NCBI GenBank assembly: GCA_009787485.1
Contig: WQWP01000026.1
Span: forward strand, 1-20,980
DNA: 20,980 bases
Reading direction: 5' to 3'
Origin: Lentimicrobiaceae bacterium
GTDB lineage: Bacteria > Bacteroidota > Bacteroidia > Bacteroidales > WCHB1-69
Numbering within the stretch: position 1 is the first letter of the stretch; the number at the start of each line of letters is the position of its first letter. This document shows positions 13,651 to 20,980 of this stretch, piece after piece. A program made the translations under genes and the position numbers. The notes beneath the pieces were generated by a model. The model made no database searches, was not told the origin of the DNA, and worked only from the letters and a program-made list of their open reading frames with translations.

Positions 13651-15276
13651 CTATCCTAAGAAAGGATACCCATAATTCACCGGCGGCACTAAAGTTTCCT
13701 TAATTGTACGTGGGCTAATCCAACGGTACAAGTTCAACTCACTACCGGCTTTGTCGTTCGTTCCGGAAGCGCGAGCCCCACCAAACGGTTGGTTGCCTAC
13801 CACCGCACCGGTACATTTGTCGTTGAGGTAGAAGTTACCTGCGGAATAACGTAATTTATCCATCGCAAAATTCAATGCATAACGATCTCTGGCAAAAATA
13901 GATCCGGTTAAGGCGTAAGCAGAGGTCTGGTCGCACAATGTCAACGTTTCTTCATATTTATTGTCATCATAAATGTAAACAGTCAATACCGGTCCGAAGA
14001 TTTCATCTACCATAGATTCATAATCAGGGGTTTTTGCCAAAATAATCGTTGGCTCAATGAAATAGCCTACTGATTTATCGTAACCGCCGCCCAGCACGAT
14101 TTCTGCGTTGGGAGAAGCTTTGGCGCGAGCAATATAACCGGTAATACTGTCAAATGCTTTTTCGTCAATTACCGCGTTGATGAAATTGGAGAAATCTCGC
14201 ACGTCGCCCATTTTCACTGTTTGCATCATCTCTTTAATGTGGTTGATTGTTTCTTCCCACAGCGATTTGGGGATATAGCTGCGAGAGGCGGCTGAGCATT
14301 TTTGTCCTTGATACTCAAATGCACCACGTAGCAAAGCTACTGCCAACTCGCGTGAATCTGAAGAATGATGTGCGAAAATAAAGTCTTTTCCACCGGTTTC
14401 GCCCACAATTTTCGGATAAGTTTTGTAATCATTAATCTTTGCTCCGATGGTTGACCAAAACGCATTAAACACTTCGGTACTTCCGGTGAAGTGTACGCCG
14501 GCAAAATCGGGCGAATTGAACACTACGTTGCTGATGGTAGCGCCACTTCCGGGCAAGAAATTGATTACGCCATCCGGGATGCCGGCTTCTTTGAATATCA
14601 ACATCAGATAATAGTTGGATAAAATAGCGGTAGTTGCCGGTTTCCAAATCGTTACGTTGCCCATTAAGGCAGGCGCAATGTTCAGGTTGGCGGCAATGGC
14701 AGTAAAGTTGAACGGTGTAATGGCATACACAAATCCTTCTAATGGTCTGTATTCCAATCTGTTGATCGTGGTATTATCGGAAACCGGTTGTTGTGCATAA
14801 ATTTGCGAAGCGAAATACGCGTTAAAGCGCAAAAAGTCAATACATTCGCAAGGTGTGTCAATTTCGGCTTGGAATGGGCTTTTGCCTTGACCGAGCATTG
14901 TGGCAGCGCTAATGACATAGCGATATTTTTTCGACATCAACTCGGCGGCTTTCATCATAATGGAAGCGCGCTCTACCCAGGGCATCTCTTCCCATTGTTT
15001 TTTGGCTGCCATCGCGGCATCAATTGCCATTTTTACTTCTTTCTCAGTTACTTGATGATAGTTTGCCAGCACATGTTGGTGTTCGGTGGGCATCACCACT
15101 TTGCCCATTTTTCCGGTTTTAACCTCTTTGCCCCCAATGATTAAGGGAATCTCGATCACTTGATTGTACTGTTTTTCAAGTTCGGCTTGCAGCGCGGCGC
15201 GTTCAGGCGTTCCGGGTGCATAAGAATAGATAGGCTCATTGAGCGGTTGTTTGAAGTGAAATAATTGATTGTTCAT
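13651..15276 (-). CDS. pruA: L-glutamate gamma-semialdehyde (1-pyrroline-5-carboxylate) dehydrogenase
   Basis: This enzyme oxidises glutamate gamma-semialdehyde to glutamate with NAD+, the second step of proline catabolism. The 541-residue length is usual for the stand-alone form in Bacteroidota. Visible aldehyde dehydrogenase elements are the PFNFTAIAANLNIAPALMGN segment, WKPATTA, GVHFTGSTEVFN, VGETGGKDF carrying the general-base glutamate, and GQKCSAASR with catalytic Cys327. The closing part has the family's FGGARASGTNDKAG. No proline dehydrogenase domain is fused and no putA/proline dehydrogenase gene is in the window. It starts 69 bases after holA, where a weak -7-like TATCTTCG (15319 to 15312) is seen, and ends before a good terminator. 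Confidence 0.93.
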   Translation of the reverse strand: MNNQLFHFKQPLNEPIYSYAPGTPERAALQAELEKQYNQVIEIPLIIGGKEVKTGKMGKVVMPTEHQHVLANYHQVTEKEVKMAIDAAMAAKKQWEEMPWVERASIMMKAAELMSKKYRYVISAATMLGQGKSPFQAEIDTPCECIDFLRFNAYFASQIYAQQPVSDNTTINRLEYRPLEGFVYAITPFNFTAIAANLNIAPALMGNVTIWKPATTAILSNYYLMLIFKEAGIPDGVINFLPGSGATISNVVFNSPDFAGVHFTGSTEVFNAFWSTIGAKINDYKTYPKIVGETGGKDFIFAHHSSDSRELAVALLRGAFEYQGQKCSAASRSYIPKSLWEETINHIKEMMQTVKMGDVRDFSNFINAVIDEKAFDSITGYIARAKASPNAEIVLGGGYDKSVGYFIEPTIILAKTPDYESMVDEIFGPVLTVYIYDDNKYEETLTLCDQTSAYALTGSIFARDRYALNFAMDKLRYSAGNFYLNDKCTGAVVGNQPFGGARASGTNDKAGSELNLYRWISPRTIKETLVPPVNYGYPFLG

Positions 15277-15345
15277 ACTATTAATGATTTATGTTAATGG
15301 TTTTTAGGGGGCGAAGATAGAAAATTTTGCGTAACCTCCGCTACA

Positions 15346-16332
15346 TTAATGCGTAATTTTATACACTAATTCTTTTAACAGCTCTTCATCAGGCAAATTG
15401 CTTTCTACACCTTTGGTTTTGGCATCATATTCGCGCAAAATGCCGATAATTTTCTGAAGTTCTAATACGGAATGTTTTTGCGCATATTCCACATTAATTT
15501 TCTGAATAAAAGGAGCGTTCCCAAAAACTTTGGTTTTCGCTTCTATTGTTTTATCCGACAAATTATAGGCTAATAATTTCAAATAAAAAGAAGATAAACT
15601 GTTAATCGTTACAACGTTGGGTGTTTGTTTGATGTTTTGACAGAAATAATGTACAATTTTATAGGCTTTATCAATTTCCCGTTTTGCCAGTGCACTTTGA
15701 AGTTCAAAAACATTATATTCCTTACTAATTCCGATATGTTTTTCTACAATATCGGCAGTAATCTCACTGTTTGGCGGAAGAAAAATAGTGAGTTTTTTAA
15801 ATTCGTTATCAATGCGCGACAGATCCACTCCGATATTCTCTGCCAACAGATTAGCTACGAAGGGCTGCATTTTAAATTGATATTTACCTACATGGCTCAG
15901 AATCCATTTCGACAGATTATAATCTTTTATTTTTTCAGAATGAAAAACGACGCCGTTTTTTTCCACGGCTTTCAGTTGCGAGGCTCTTAATGTAGCATAT
16001 TTATAACAAATTACTACGATGGCAGTTTGCGCGGGGGTTTCTGCATATTTAACCAACCGCTCAATATTTTTCAGTTCTTTGGCTTCTTTAACAATCACCA
16101 CGCGCTTTTCCGTGCCGAATGGAAATTCTTTTGCCATAGCAATCACTTCATCAGCATCAGTTTCTTTGCCGTAAACCAACATTTGGTTAAAATCGCGTTG
16201 CTCCTCCGGCATCGTGTGTTCTTCAATATAATTAGATATTTCATCAATGTAAAAAGGCTCGTCTCCCATTAAAAAATAGATGGGAGCAAAATGTTTTTTT
16301 TGGAGTTGGAGGGTGATTTGATCGTAGGTCAT
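15346..16332 (-). CDS. holA: DNA polymerase III delta subunit
   Basis: Delta is the clamp-opening subunit of the clamp loader that places the sliding clamp on DNA. From ATG 16332 the protein has 328 residues; it opens with MTYDQITLQLQKKHFAPIYFLMGDEPFYIDEI, the Bacteroidota form of the delta N-terminus, and continues through an AAA+-like but nucleotide-site-free domain and a helical collar domain (GISKEYNVFELQSALAKREIDKA). Delta lacks a working Walker A, and none is seen. A GTG two codons upstream (16338) is an alternative start. It is divergent from clpC, with a -7 box 25 bases upstream of the start. pruA follows after 69 bases. Confidence 0.9.
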   Translation of the reverse strand: MTYDQITLQLQKKHFAPIYFLMGDEPFYIDEISNYIEEHTMPEEQRDFNQMLVYGKETDADEVIAMAKEFPFGTEKRVVIVKEAKELKNIERLVKYAETPAQTAIVVICYKYATLRASQLKAVEKNGVVFHSEKIKDYNLSKWILSHVGKYQFKMQPFVANLLAENIGVDLSRIDNEFKKLTIFLPPNSEITADIVEKHIGISKEYNVFELQSALAKREIDKAYKIVHYFCQNIKQTPNVVTINSLSSFYLKLLAYNLSDKTIEAKTKVFGNAPFIQKINVEYAQKHSVLELQKIIGILREYDAKTKGVESNLPDEELLKELVYKITH

Positions 16333-16356
16333 GAGCACGCTAAATTTTTAATGAGG

Positions 16357-16364
16357 CAAAAATA
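16357..16364 (-). promoter_or_regulatory. Candidate -7 box for holA
   Basis: Minus-strand TATTTTTG matches TAnnTTTG, 24 bases before ATG 16332. A CAA on the plus strand (TTG on the minus) at 16380-16382 is closer than the normal -33 spacing, so the upstream element is uncertain. Confidence 0.45.
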
Positions 16365-16467
16365 AATAATAGTTTGAAACAATGACCATGTAAACTGTTT
16401 TATTATTGCTATCAAATTCTCTCTTCTCCTTTTCTCCTTTTTCCACACAATATTTTGGCACTATTCT

Positions 16468-16493
16468 TGTTAATAATTAACCTGTTAATAATT
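16468..16493. repeat. Tandem TGTTAATAATT sites in the clpC leader
   Basis: TGTTAATAATT occurs twice (16468-16478 and 16483-16493), 15 bases apart start to start, just before the clpC start. The first is also half of the palindrome GTTAAT-A-ATTAAC. The direct arrangement suggests an operator, but no regulator is identified. Confidence 0.4.
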
Positions 16494-16502
16494 GCGCAAA
16501 AG

Positions 16503-19016
16503 ATGAATTTTAAGTTTTCCGAAGAAATGAAAAATGCCTTGGAAGAGGCTAAAAAAATAGCGGTACAATATGGCTATAACTCTGTAGGAGTGGAACATGT
16601 GGCGCTTGCCATTTTTAAAACAACTTCCTTCAATACCGTACAGCAAATTTGTGATTTATATAAGATTGATACCTCGCAACTGTGCGCGCAAATTCAGGAA
16701 ATATTGCAAAATAATGAATTCAAAGGCGATGCAGCAATTGAAACCATAAAGTTTAATGTGCTTACGGAAAATCTATTTCGTTTAGCCTATTTGGTTTCAA
16801 AAGAGTGCAGAAGTGAATATATTGAGATGATTCACTTTGTGTTAGCTATTCTAAAAGATGGCAGAACCGATTCGAATAACGCTATCAAATCGTTGTTGCG
16901 CAAAACAGGCATGACTTACGAAAACGTGCTTTCTGAAATTAAAAAGGAGGAAGCGCCTTTGGGTTTCGGCGCCGCCATGGCCGGAGCCGATGATGACGAT
17001 GATGAGGAGGAAGAAGAGGATCGCAGGCGAGGCAAAAAAAACCAAAAAGGGCAGGCCCGAAGCGCAACGCCCATGTTGGATAGCTTCGGGAAAGACCTAA
17101 CCAAATTGGCCGCCGAAGGAAGATTAGACCCGATTGTGGGACGAGAAAAAGAGCTGGAACGCATCGCACAGATTTTGAGCCGGAGAAAGAAAAACAACCC
17201 TGTGCTGATTGGCGAGCCGGGCGTAGGAAAGTCGGCAATTGCTGAAGGACTTGCCATGCGCATTTCGCAAGGAAAAGTCTCTCGAACGCTGCTCAACAAG
17301 CGCGTTATCAGCTTGGATATGGCATCGTTGGTTGCCGGCACCAAGTACCGCGGACAGTTTGAAGAGCGCATGAAAGGGATTTTGGCAGAATTGGAGAAAA
17401 ACCGCGATGTGATCCTTTTTATTGATGAGTTGCATACAATGGTGGGCGCAGGTGGCGCAGCAGGCAGCCTCGATGCCTCCAATATGTTTAAACCCGCACT
17501 CGCTTGCGGTGATATTCAATGCATTGGCGCCACAACCTTAGATGAATACCGGCAATACATTGAAAAAGACGGCGCGTTGGAACGTCGTTTCCAAAAAATT
17601 ATGATGGAGCCCACGACCGCTGAGGAAACATTAGAAATTTTGAGAAATATTAAAGACCGCTACGAAGACCATCATTTGGTGCGTTATTCGGATGAAGCGT
17701 TGCAAGCCTGCGTAGCGCTATCAACACGCTATGTTACAGATAGATGTTTGCCAGATAAGGCAATTGATGCGCTAGATGAAGCCGGTTCGCGCGTGCATAT
17801 CACCAATATTCATGTGCCGCAAGAAATTTTAGAACTTGAAAAGCAGATTGAAGATTTGCAAAAGTTAAAAAATGAAGCAGTTGCCAATCAACAGTTTCAA
17901 TTGGCAGCCGATTATCGAGATGCTACCAAAGATGCGGAAGAAGCGCTGGCGCAACACAAAAAAGAGTGGGAAAACCAATCGACTGTGAAACGCCCGGAAG
18001 TTACCGATGAAGATGTGGCAGAGGTAATTGCCATGATGACCGGCGTGCCTGTGAAACGCATCGCCAAAAATGAGGGCGAAAAACTGATGCTCATGGCGCA
18101 AGAATTGGAAGGTAAAGTGATTGGCCAAGATGAAGCGATTTTAAAAATAGCCAAAGCGATCCGCAGAAACAGGGTAGGGCTGAAAGACCCGAACAAACCC
18201 ATCGGAACGTTTGTGTTTTTGGGACCTACCGGAGTAGGTAAAACCTACTTAGCCAAAGTATTAGCCGAGTATCTATTCGATGCCCAAGAGGCAATGATTC
18301 GCATTGATATGAGCGAGTATATGGAAAAACACACCGTATCGCGCTTAATTGGAGCGCCTCCCGGATACGTGGGTTACGAAGAGGGTGGACAACTTACGGA
18401 AAAAGTGCGTCGCAAACCCTATTCTATCGTGTTGTTAGACGAAATAGAAAAAGCGCACCACGATGTATATAACGTTCTATTACAAGTATTTGATGATGGG
18501 CAACTGACCGACGGCATCGGCAGAAAAATAGACTTTAAAAACACGATTATCATCATGACTTCCAATATTGGATCTCGCGAGTTGAAAGATTTCGGCACCG
18601 GCGTGGGATTTGCCACATCGGCAATACAAGCAAATAAAGGCAAGATGGAGCAGGGCGTATTAGAAACCGCACTCAAAAAGAACTTCGCCCCCGAATTTTT
18701 AAACCGCATTGATGATATTGTATATTTCAACAGTTTAAATAAACCCGAAATAGTAAAAATCATTGAAATAGAATTAAATAAAGTGCTGAAACGGGTAGCA
18801 GGTTTAGGCTTGGAAGTAACCGTAACCGACAAAGCGAAAGATTTCTTAGCCGAAGCAGGCTGGGACAGCAACTACGGCGCCCGCCCCTTAAAACGCGCCA
18901 TTCAAAAACACGTGGAAGACGTGCTCGCCGAAGAAATTCTCCTCAACCGCATTGACGACACAAGGAAAGTAACCCTACATTATAATGATCTTACGGAAAA
19001 AATGGAAGTGAAGTAA
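16503..19016 (+). CDS. clpC: ATP-dependent Clp protease ATPase subunit ClpC
   Basis: ClpC unfolds substrates and feeds them to ClpP. I start at ATG 16503 because MNFKFSEEMKNALEEAK is the canonical opening; a TTG at 16455 would add 16 hydrophobic residues unlike the family. The 837-residue protein has an N domain (to about 145), a striking charged linker (acidic run at about 163-173, then a basic stretch), D1 with Walker A GEPGVGKS (237-244) and Walker B ILFIDELH (Asp308, Glu309), a UVR-like coiled coil (about 440-485), and D2 with Walker A GPTGVGKT (574-581) and Walker B VLLDEIEKAH (Asp646, Glu647). The ClpP-docking loop carries Val-Gly-Phe at 701-703 (usually LGF or IGF). clpP is not in the window. 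It converges with the GT9 gene, with 7 bases between stops. Confidence 0.94.
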   Translation: MNFKFSEEMKNALEEAKKIAVQYGYNSVGVEHVALAIFKTTSFNTVQQICDLYKIDTSQLCAQIQEILQNNEFKGDAAIETIKFNVLTENLFRLAYLVSKECRSEYIEMIHFVLAILKDGRTDSNNAIKSLLRKTGMTYENVLSEIKKEEAPLGFGAAMAGADDDDDEEEEEDRRRGKKNQKGQARSATPMLDSFGKDLTKLAAEGRLDPIVGREKELERIAQILSRRKKNNPVLIGEPGVGKSAIAEGLAMRISQGKVSRTLLNKRVISLDMASLVAGTKYRGQFEERMKGILAELEKNRDVILFIDELHTMVGAGGAAGSLDASNMFKPALACGDIQCIGATTLDEYRQYIEKDGALERRFQKIMMEPTTAEETLEILRNIKDRYEDHHLVRYSDEALQACVALSTRYVTDRCLPDKAIDALDEAGSRVHITNIHVPQEILELEKQIEDLQKLKNEAVANQQFQLAADYRDATKDAEEALAQHKKEWENQSTVKRPEVTDEDVAEVIAMMTGVPVKRIAKNEGEKLMLMAQELEGKVIGQDEAILKIAKAIRRNRVGLKDPNKPIGTFVFLGPTGVGKTYLAKVLAEYLFDAQEAMIRIDMSEYMEKHTVSRLIGAPPGYVGYEEGGQLTEKVRRKPYSIVLLDEIEKAHHDVYNVLLQVFDDGQLTDGIGRKIDFKNTIIIMTSNIGSRELKDFGTGVGFATSAIQANKGKMEQGVLETALKKNFAPEFLNRIDDIVYFNSLNKPEIVKIIEIELNKVLKRVAGLGLEVTVTDKAKDFLAEAGWDSNYGARPLKRAIQKHVEDVLAEEILLNRIDDTRKVTLHYNDLTEKMEVK

Positions 19017-19023
19017 TTTTATC

Positions 19024-19051
19024 TTAGCGCCTTTGCGCCTTTGCGAGAAAA
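19024..19051 (-). repeat. CTTTGCG-family repeat forming the 3' end of the GT9 gene
   Basis: The plus-strand sequence TTAGCGCCTTTGCGCCTTTG continues as CGAGAAAA. It shares 15 identical bases (19031-19045) with the right arm of the hairpin at 8371-8436. It contains the GT9 stop codon and about eight sense codons. Confidence 0.75.
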
Positions 19052-20019
19052 GTTTTTACAATTTCTTCCGGCGCAATACCATACAAACACCGGTAATCCT
19101 TATAGCGGCAAGGTTTGTTGCCATACACCGAACACGGCCGGCAAGGAAGTTCCAATTGAATTTGCGGATTAAGCTCCTGCCCAAACCCCACAAACCCCGC
19201 AAAAGGATGCGTTGCCCCCCAAACAGAAACACAAGGAACATTACAAAGCGAAGCCAAGTGCATACCCGCAGAATCCATGCTCAACATCACATCCAAAGTA
19301 GCTATAAACTCAAGTTCTTCCTTCAGCGAATATTTTCCTACCAAAGAATGTACATTCTTGTATGTTTTCTGCCATTTTTTACATAATTCCTGCTCTTTTT
19401 TTCCACCACCAAACAAAAAAACTTCATAACTGCCATTATTTAACAGTTCTAATACTTTTTCCATCAACTCCGGCGGATAAACCTTCCCTTTATGTTGCGC
19501 AAAAGGCGAAATGCCAATTTTTTTTACTTTTTCCGGATAATAGGGAATATTTGCAGGTTTTATAGCAGTTTCTAATTTTAATTTATGAAAAACCTCCGTG
19601 TACCTCTGCCACGTACTTTTAAGCGCAGTTTTTTGCGTTTCGACAAGACATAAAGCTTTTTTTTCCTTTCTTCCTTTGTTTATGGTCGCAATTTTTACTC
19701 CTTTAAACGCCAAACGAAAAAATAAAGTAATTAATTTTGAACGCAGTACATCGTGTAAATCTGCAACGGCATCAATTTTGTAATTTTTACTGAGGTCTTT
19801 GTAAAGTTTAAAAATGCCTTTAAAGCCTTTGTGTCTCCCTTCAAAATCAACTGAAAAAACCTCCAAATTAGGAATACCATCAAAAAACGGAGCAAAAAAA
19901 GCACGTGTAGCAAACACAAAATGGGTCTCGGGGTGTTGTGCCGCCACTTCTTTCATCACGGAAGCGGCGATAGCTACATCGCCCATGGCGGAGAAACGGA
20001 GGATTAGGAGGGTTTTCAT
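19024..20019 (-). CDS. Glycosyltransferase family 9 (heptosyltransferase-like)
   Basis: GT9 enzymes add heptose or related sugars to the lipopolysaccharide core at the inner face of the inner membrane. The 331-residue protein starts with the family hallmark LLILRFSAMGDVAIAASVMKE, has the sugar-nucleotide segment IGISPFAQHKGKVYP, and carries DVMLSMDSAGMHLASLCNVP followed by VSVWGATHPFAGF in the C-terminal lobe. A cysteine cluster (PCRPCSVYGNKPCRYKDYRC) follows, common in Bacteroidota members. Which sugar is transferred cannot be told. The last residues LAKAQRR and the stop are encoded by a CTTTGCG-family intergenic repeat, so the C-terminus looks acquired. It is downstream of a DUF4254 gene and a membrane protein gene. 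Confidence 0.88.
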   Translation of the reverse strand: MKTLLILRFSAMGDVAIAASVMKEVAAQHPETHFVFATRAFFAPFFDGIPNLEVFSVDFEGRHKGFKGIFKLYKDLSKNYKIDAVADLHDVLRSKLITLFFRLAFKGVKIATINKGRKEKKALCLVETQKTALKSTWQRYTEVFHKLKLETAIKPANIPYYPEKVKKIGISPFAQHKGKVYPPELMEKVLELLNNGSYEVFLFGGGKKEQELCKKWQKTYKNVHSLVGKYSLKEELEFIATLDVMLSMDSAGMHLASLCNVPCVSVWGATHPFAGFVGFGQELNPQIQLELPCRPCSVYGNKPCRYKDYRCLYGIAPEEIVKTFLAKAQRR

Positions 20020-20071
20020 TTTTCAGCTTTATAAATATGCGCAAATAAACATAATCTCTCTTGATAACAAT

Positions 20072-20725
20072 TTATAACACTTTTCCCAACTTCTCAATCG
20101 CCTCTTGCACCGTTTGCAGAGCTTCTTTGCATCCATTAAATATACCATAAGGCATTCCTAATGAGTAGAAGGTGTACATGGGTACGATTTTCAGGCTCGG
20201 CGCTCCGTCATTAAAATCAATTCCTGAAAAATCTTCTTTCATATAACCCCATTTTATTTGATCATGCCAATCAAATCCTTGCTTTAATTCTATTAAATCG
20301 GAGTAAGCATCCCAAATGGCAAGCAATAACTCTTTGTCCTTTACCAAACGCATGATACCGGAACCCTTAAACATTTCAAAAGCGTTTGTCTTAAAAGTGT
20401 ATGTATAAATCGTATAGCAATTCTTTGCATATTTTTGTATGGTATCTTCATGAAGTAAATTTTTATCATTCGACTTCAAATAGTCGGCATATTTTACAGA
20501 AGTTTGAAAATACTCGGTAGATTTTTCAAGAGTTTTTATGTTTTCTTCCAACTCCATCTTCATAGCATTCAAGTAGAGCACCATGTCTTTTTTTTCACTT
20601 CTAATGCTAAGCAAATAACTTGCAGATAGCGTAATGGCAACGCCAATCACGATGGCAGAAATTTCGCGCAAATATTTTCCGAAATTTTTTATGGAAGTTT
20701 TTGCTTTGTTTATTGTTTCATTCAT
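20072..20725 (-). CDS. Uncharacterised one-pass membrane protein
   Basis: The 217-residue protein has a basic N-terminal tail, a single membrane helix (about 21-42, ISAIVIGVAITLSASYLL), and then a long mostly helical extracytoplasmic domain with EKKDMVLYLNAMKMELEENIKTLEKS followed by tyrosine-rich and charged helices. The helix followed by a long ELEEN-type helix resembles the DUF6090-type layout common in Bacteroidota, but the usual signature residues are weak, so I leave it unnamed. It starts 12 bases after the DUF4254 stop and lies 52 bases before the GT9 start, so it is probably co-transcribed with both. No catalytic motif is seen. Confidence 0.7.
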   Translation of the reverse strand: MNETINKAKTSIKNFGKYLREISAIVIGVAITLSASYLLSIRSEKKDMVLYLNAMKMELEENIKTLEKSTEYFQTSVKYADYLKSNDKNLLHEDTIQKYAKNCYTIYTYTFKTNAFEMFKGSGIMRLVKDKELLLAIWDAYSDLIELKQGFDWHDQIKWGYMKEDFSGIDFNDGAPSLKIVPMYTFYSLGMPYGIFNGCKEALQTVQEAIEKLGKVL

Positions 20726-20737
20726 GGGGTATGTTTT

Positions 20738-20980
20738 TTATTTATATAACACCGGATTCAAACTTGGATCGTTATACATTTTCATCTGTTTATATACTTT
20801 CATTTTCTTTTTTCCAACGGCAATATCATCCAATAATTGTTCAATAGCAACGGATAAGTCAATCTCTTGTTTTAAAAGTACATCCAATTTTTCTTGACAT
20901 TTTTTAATATGCTCAGAAGAAACATCCGTGCGTTTTACTTCCTGCTCCATGTGATAGATTTTGAGCTCTAAAATAGAGAG
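20738..20980 (-). CDS. DUF4254-domain protein (C-terminal part, runs off the window)
   Basis: The frame stays open to the right edge, reading LSILELKIYHMEQEV before continuing to the stop, so ATG 20950 is an internal methionine and not the start. The segment ELKIYHM, the cysteine-bearing EEHIKKCQEKLDVLL-like helix, and the ending KQMKMYNDPSLNPVLYK match the conserved C-terminal half of DUF4254 proteins as I remember them, which are about 200 residues. The function is unknown. These genes are often neighbours of GT9 glycosyltransferases in Bacteroidota, as here. About 80 of roughly 200 residues are in view. Confidence 0.8.
   Translation of the reverse strand, partial: LSILELKIYHMEQEVKRTDVSSEHIKKCQEKLDVLLKQEIDLSVAIEQLLDDIAVGKKKMKVYKQMKMYNDPSLNPVLYK

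Noticed and set aside
16455..16502. Hydrophobic N-terminal extension of ClpC read from TTG
   Set aside because: It looks like a signal anchor, but ClpC is cytosolic, its canonical N-terminus begins at ATG 16503, and the TTG lies in a promoter-like sequence.
16916..17482. Long antisense open frame (188 codons) opposite clpC
   Set aside because: It is composed of Ser, Ala, Pro and Arg runs mirroring the sense codons and has no recognisable domain; it is a shadow of the conserved D1 coding sequence.
19588..19612. Sequence resembling the CTCTGTG repeat (AACCTCCGTGTACCTCTG) inside the GT9 gene
   Set aside because: The encoded RYTEVF is a conserved position in GT9 proteins (RY.DVF-like), so protein constraint explains it better than repeat insertion.

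Overview
The window comes from a Bacteroidota chromosome. It is AT-rich, its promoters carry the TAnnTTTG -7 box of that phylum, a type IX secretion (T9SS) sorting tail ends at position 63, and several proteins have Bacteroidota hallmarks: an F1 beta subunit with an insert, a one-domain epsilon subunit, a DUF4254 protein and an ORF6N relic. It is mostly core genome. I see no CRISPR array, prophage, intact insertion sequence, tRNA or rRNA.

Layout. At 1-63 is the last 20 codons of a secreted T9SS cargo gene (+). A minus-strand run from 7288 to 148 holds an M64 metallopeptidase, rarA, an ORF6N relic, mutS2, atpD and atpC. Divergent from each other at about 8.4 kb are xerD (-) and atpG-djlA (+). 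These are followed on the plus strand by a coiled-coil membrane protein gene coupled to ftsX. A 383-base non-coding stretch (11998-12380) is filled by a large foldback repeat. Then come three minus-strand genes: an AAA-type ATPase, pruA and holA. clpC is on the plus strand at 16503-19016. A minus-strand cluster with a GT9 glycosyltransferase, a one-pass membrane protein and a DUF4254 protein runs off the right edge.

Functional themes. Energy: F1 beta and epsilon lie in a mutS2-led unit, gamma lies 6.5 kb away in the opposite orientation, and the other subunits are absent, so the ATP synthase operon is broken up. DNA maintenance: RarA, MutS2, XerD and HolA. Protein quality control: ClpC and DjlA. 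Envelope: FtsX with its coiled-coil partner, GT9 with DUF4254, and the M64 peptidase.

The most unusual signal is at the gene ends. At least five short repeat families sit against or inside gene borders. They contribute the stop codon of ftsX, the stop and C-terminal residues of the GT9 enzyme, a sequence starting at the xerD stop, a probable terminator after pruA, and the -33 box of the atpG promoter. Several apparent TTG starts (xerD, the ATPase, probably clpC) are the end of a promoter -7 box, so I moved those starts downstream. I did not find a clearly new multi-gene system; the best candidates for follow-up are the repeat co-option, the FtsX/coiled-coil pair and the GT9/membrane/DUF4254 cluster.
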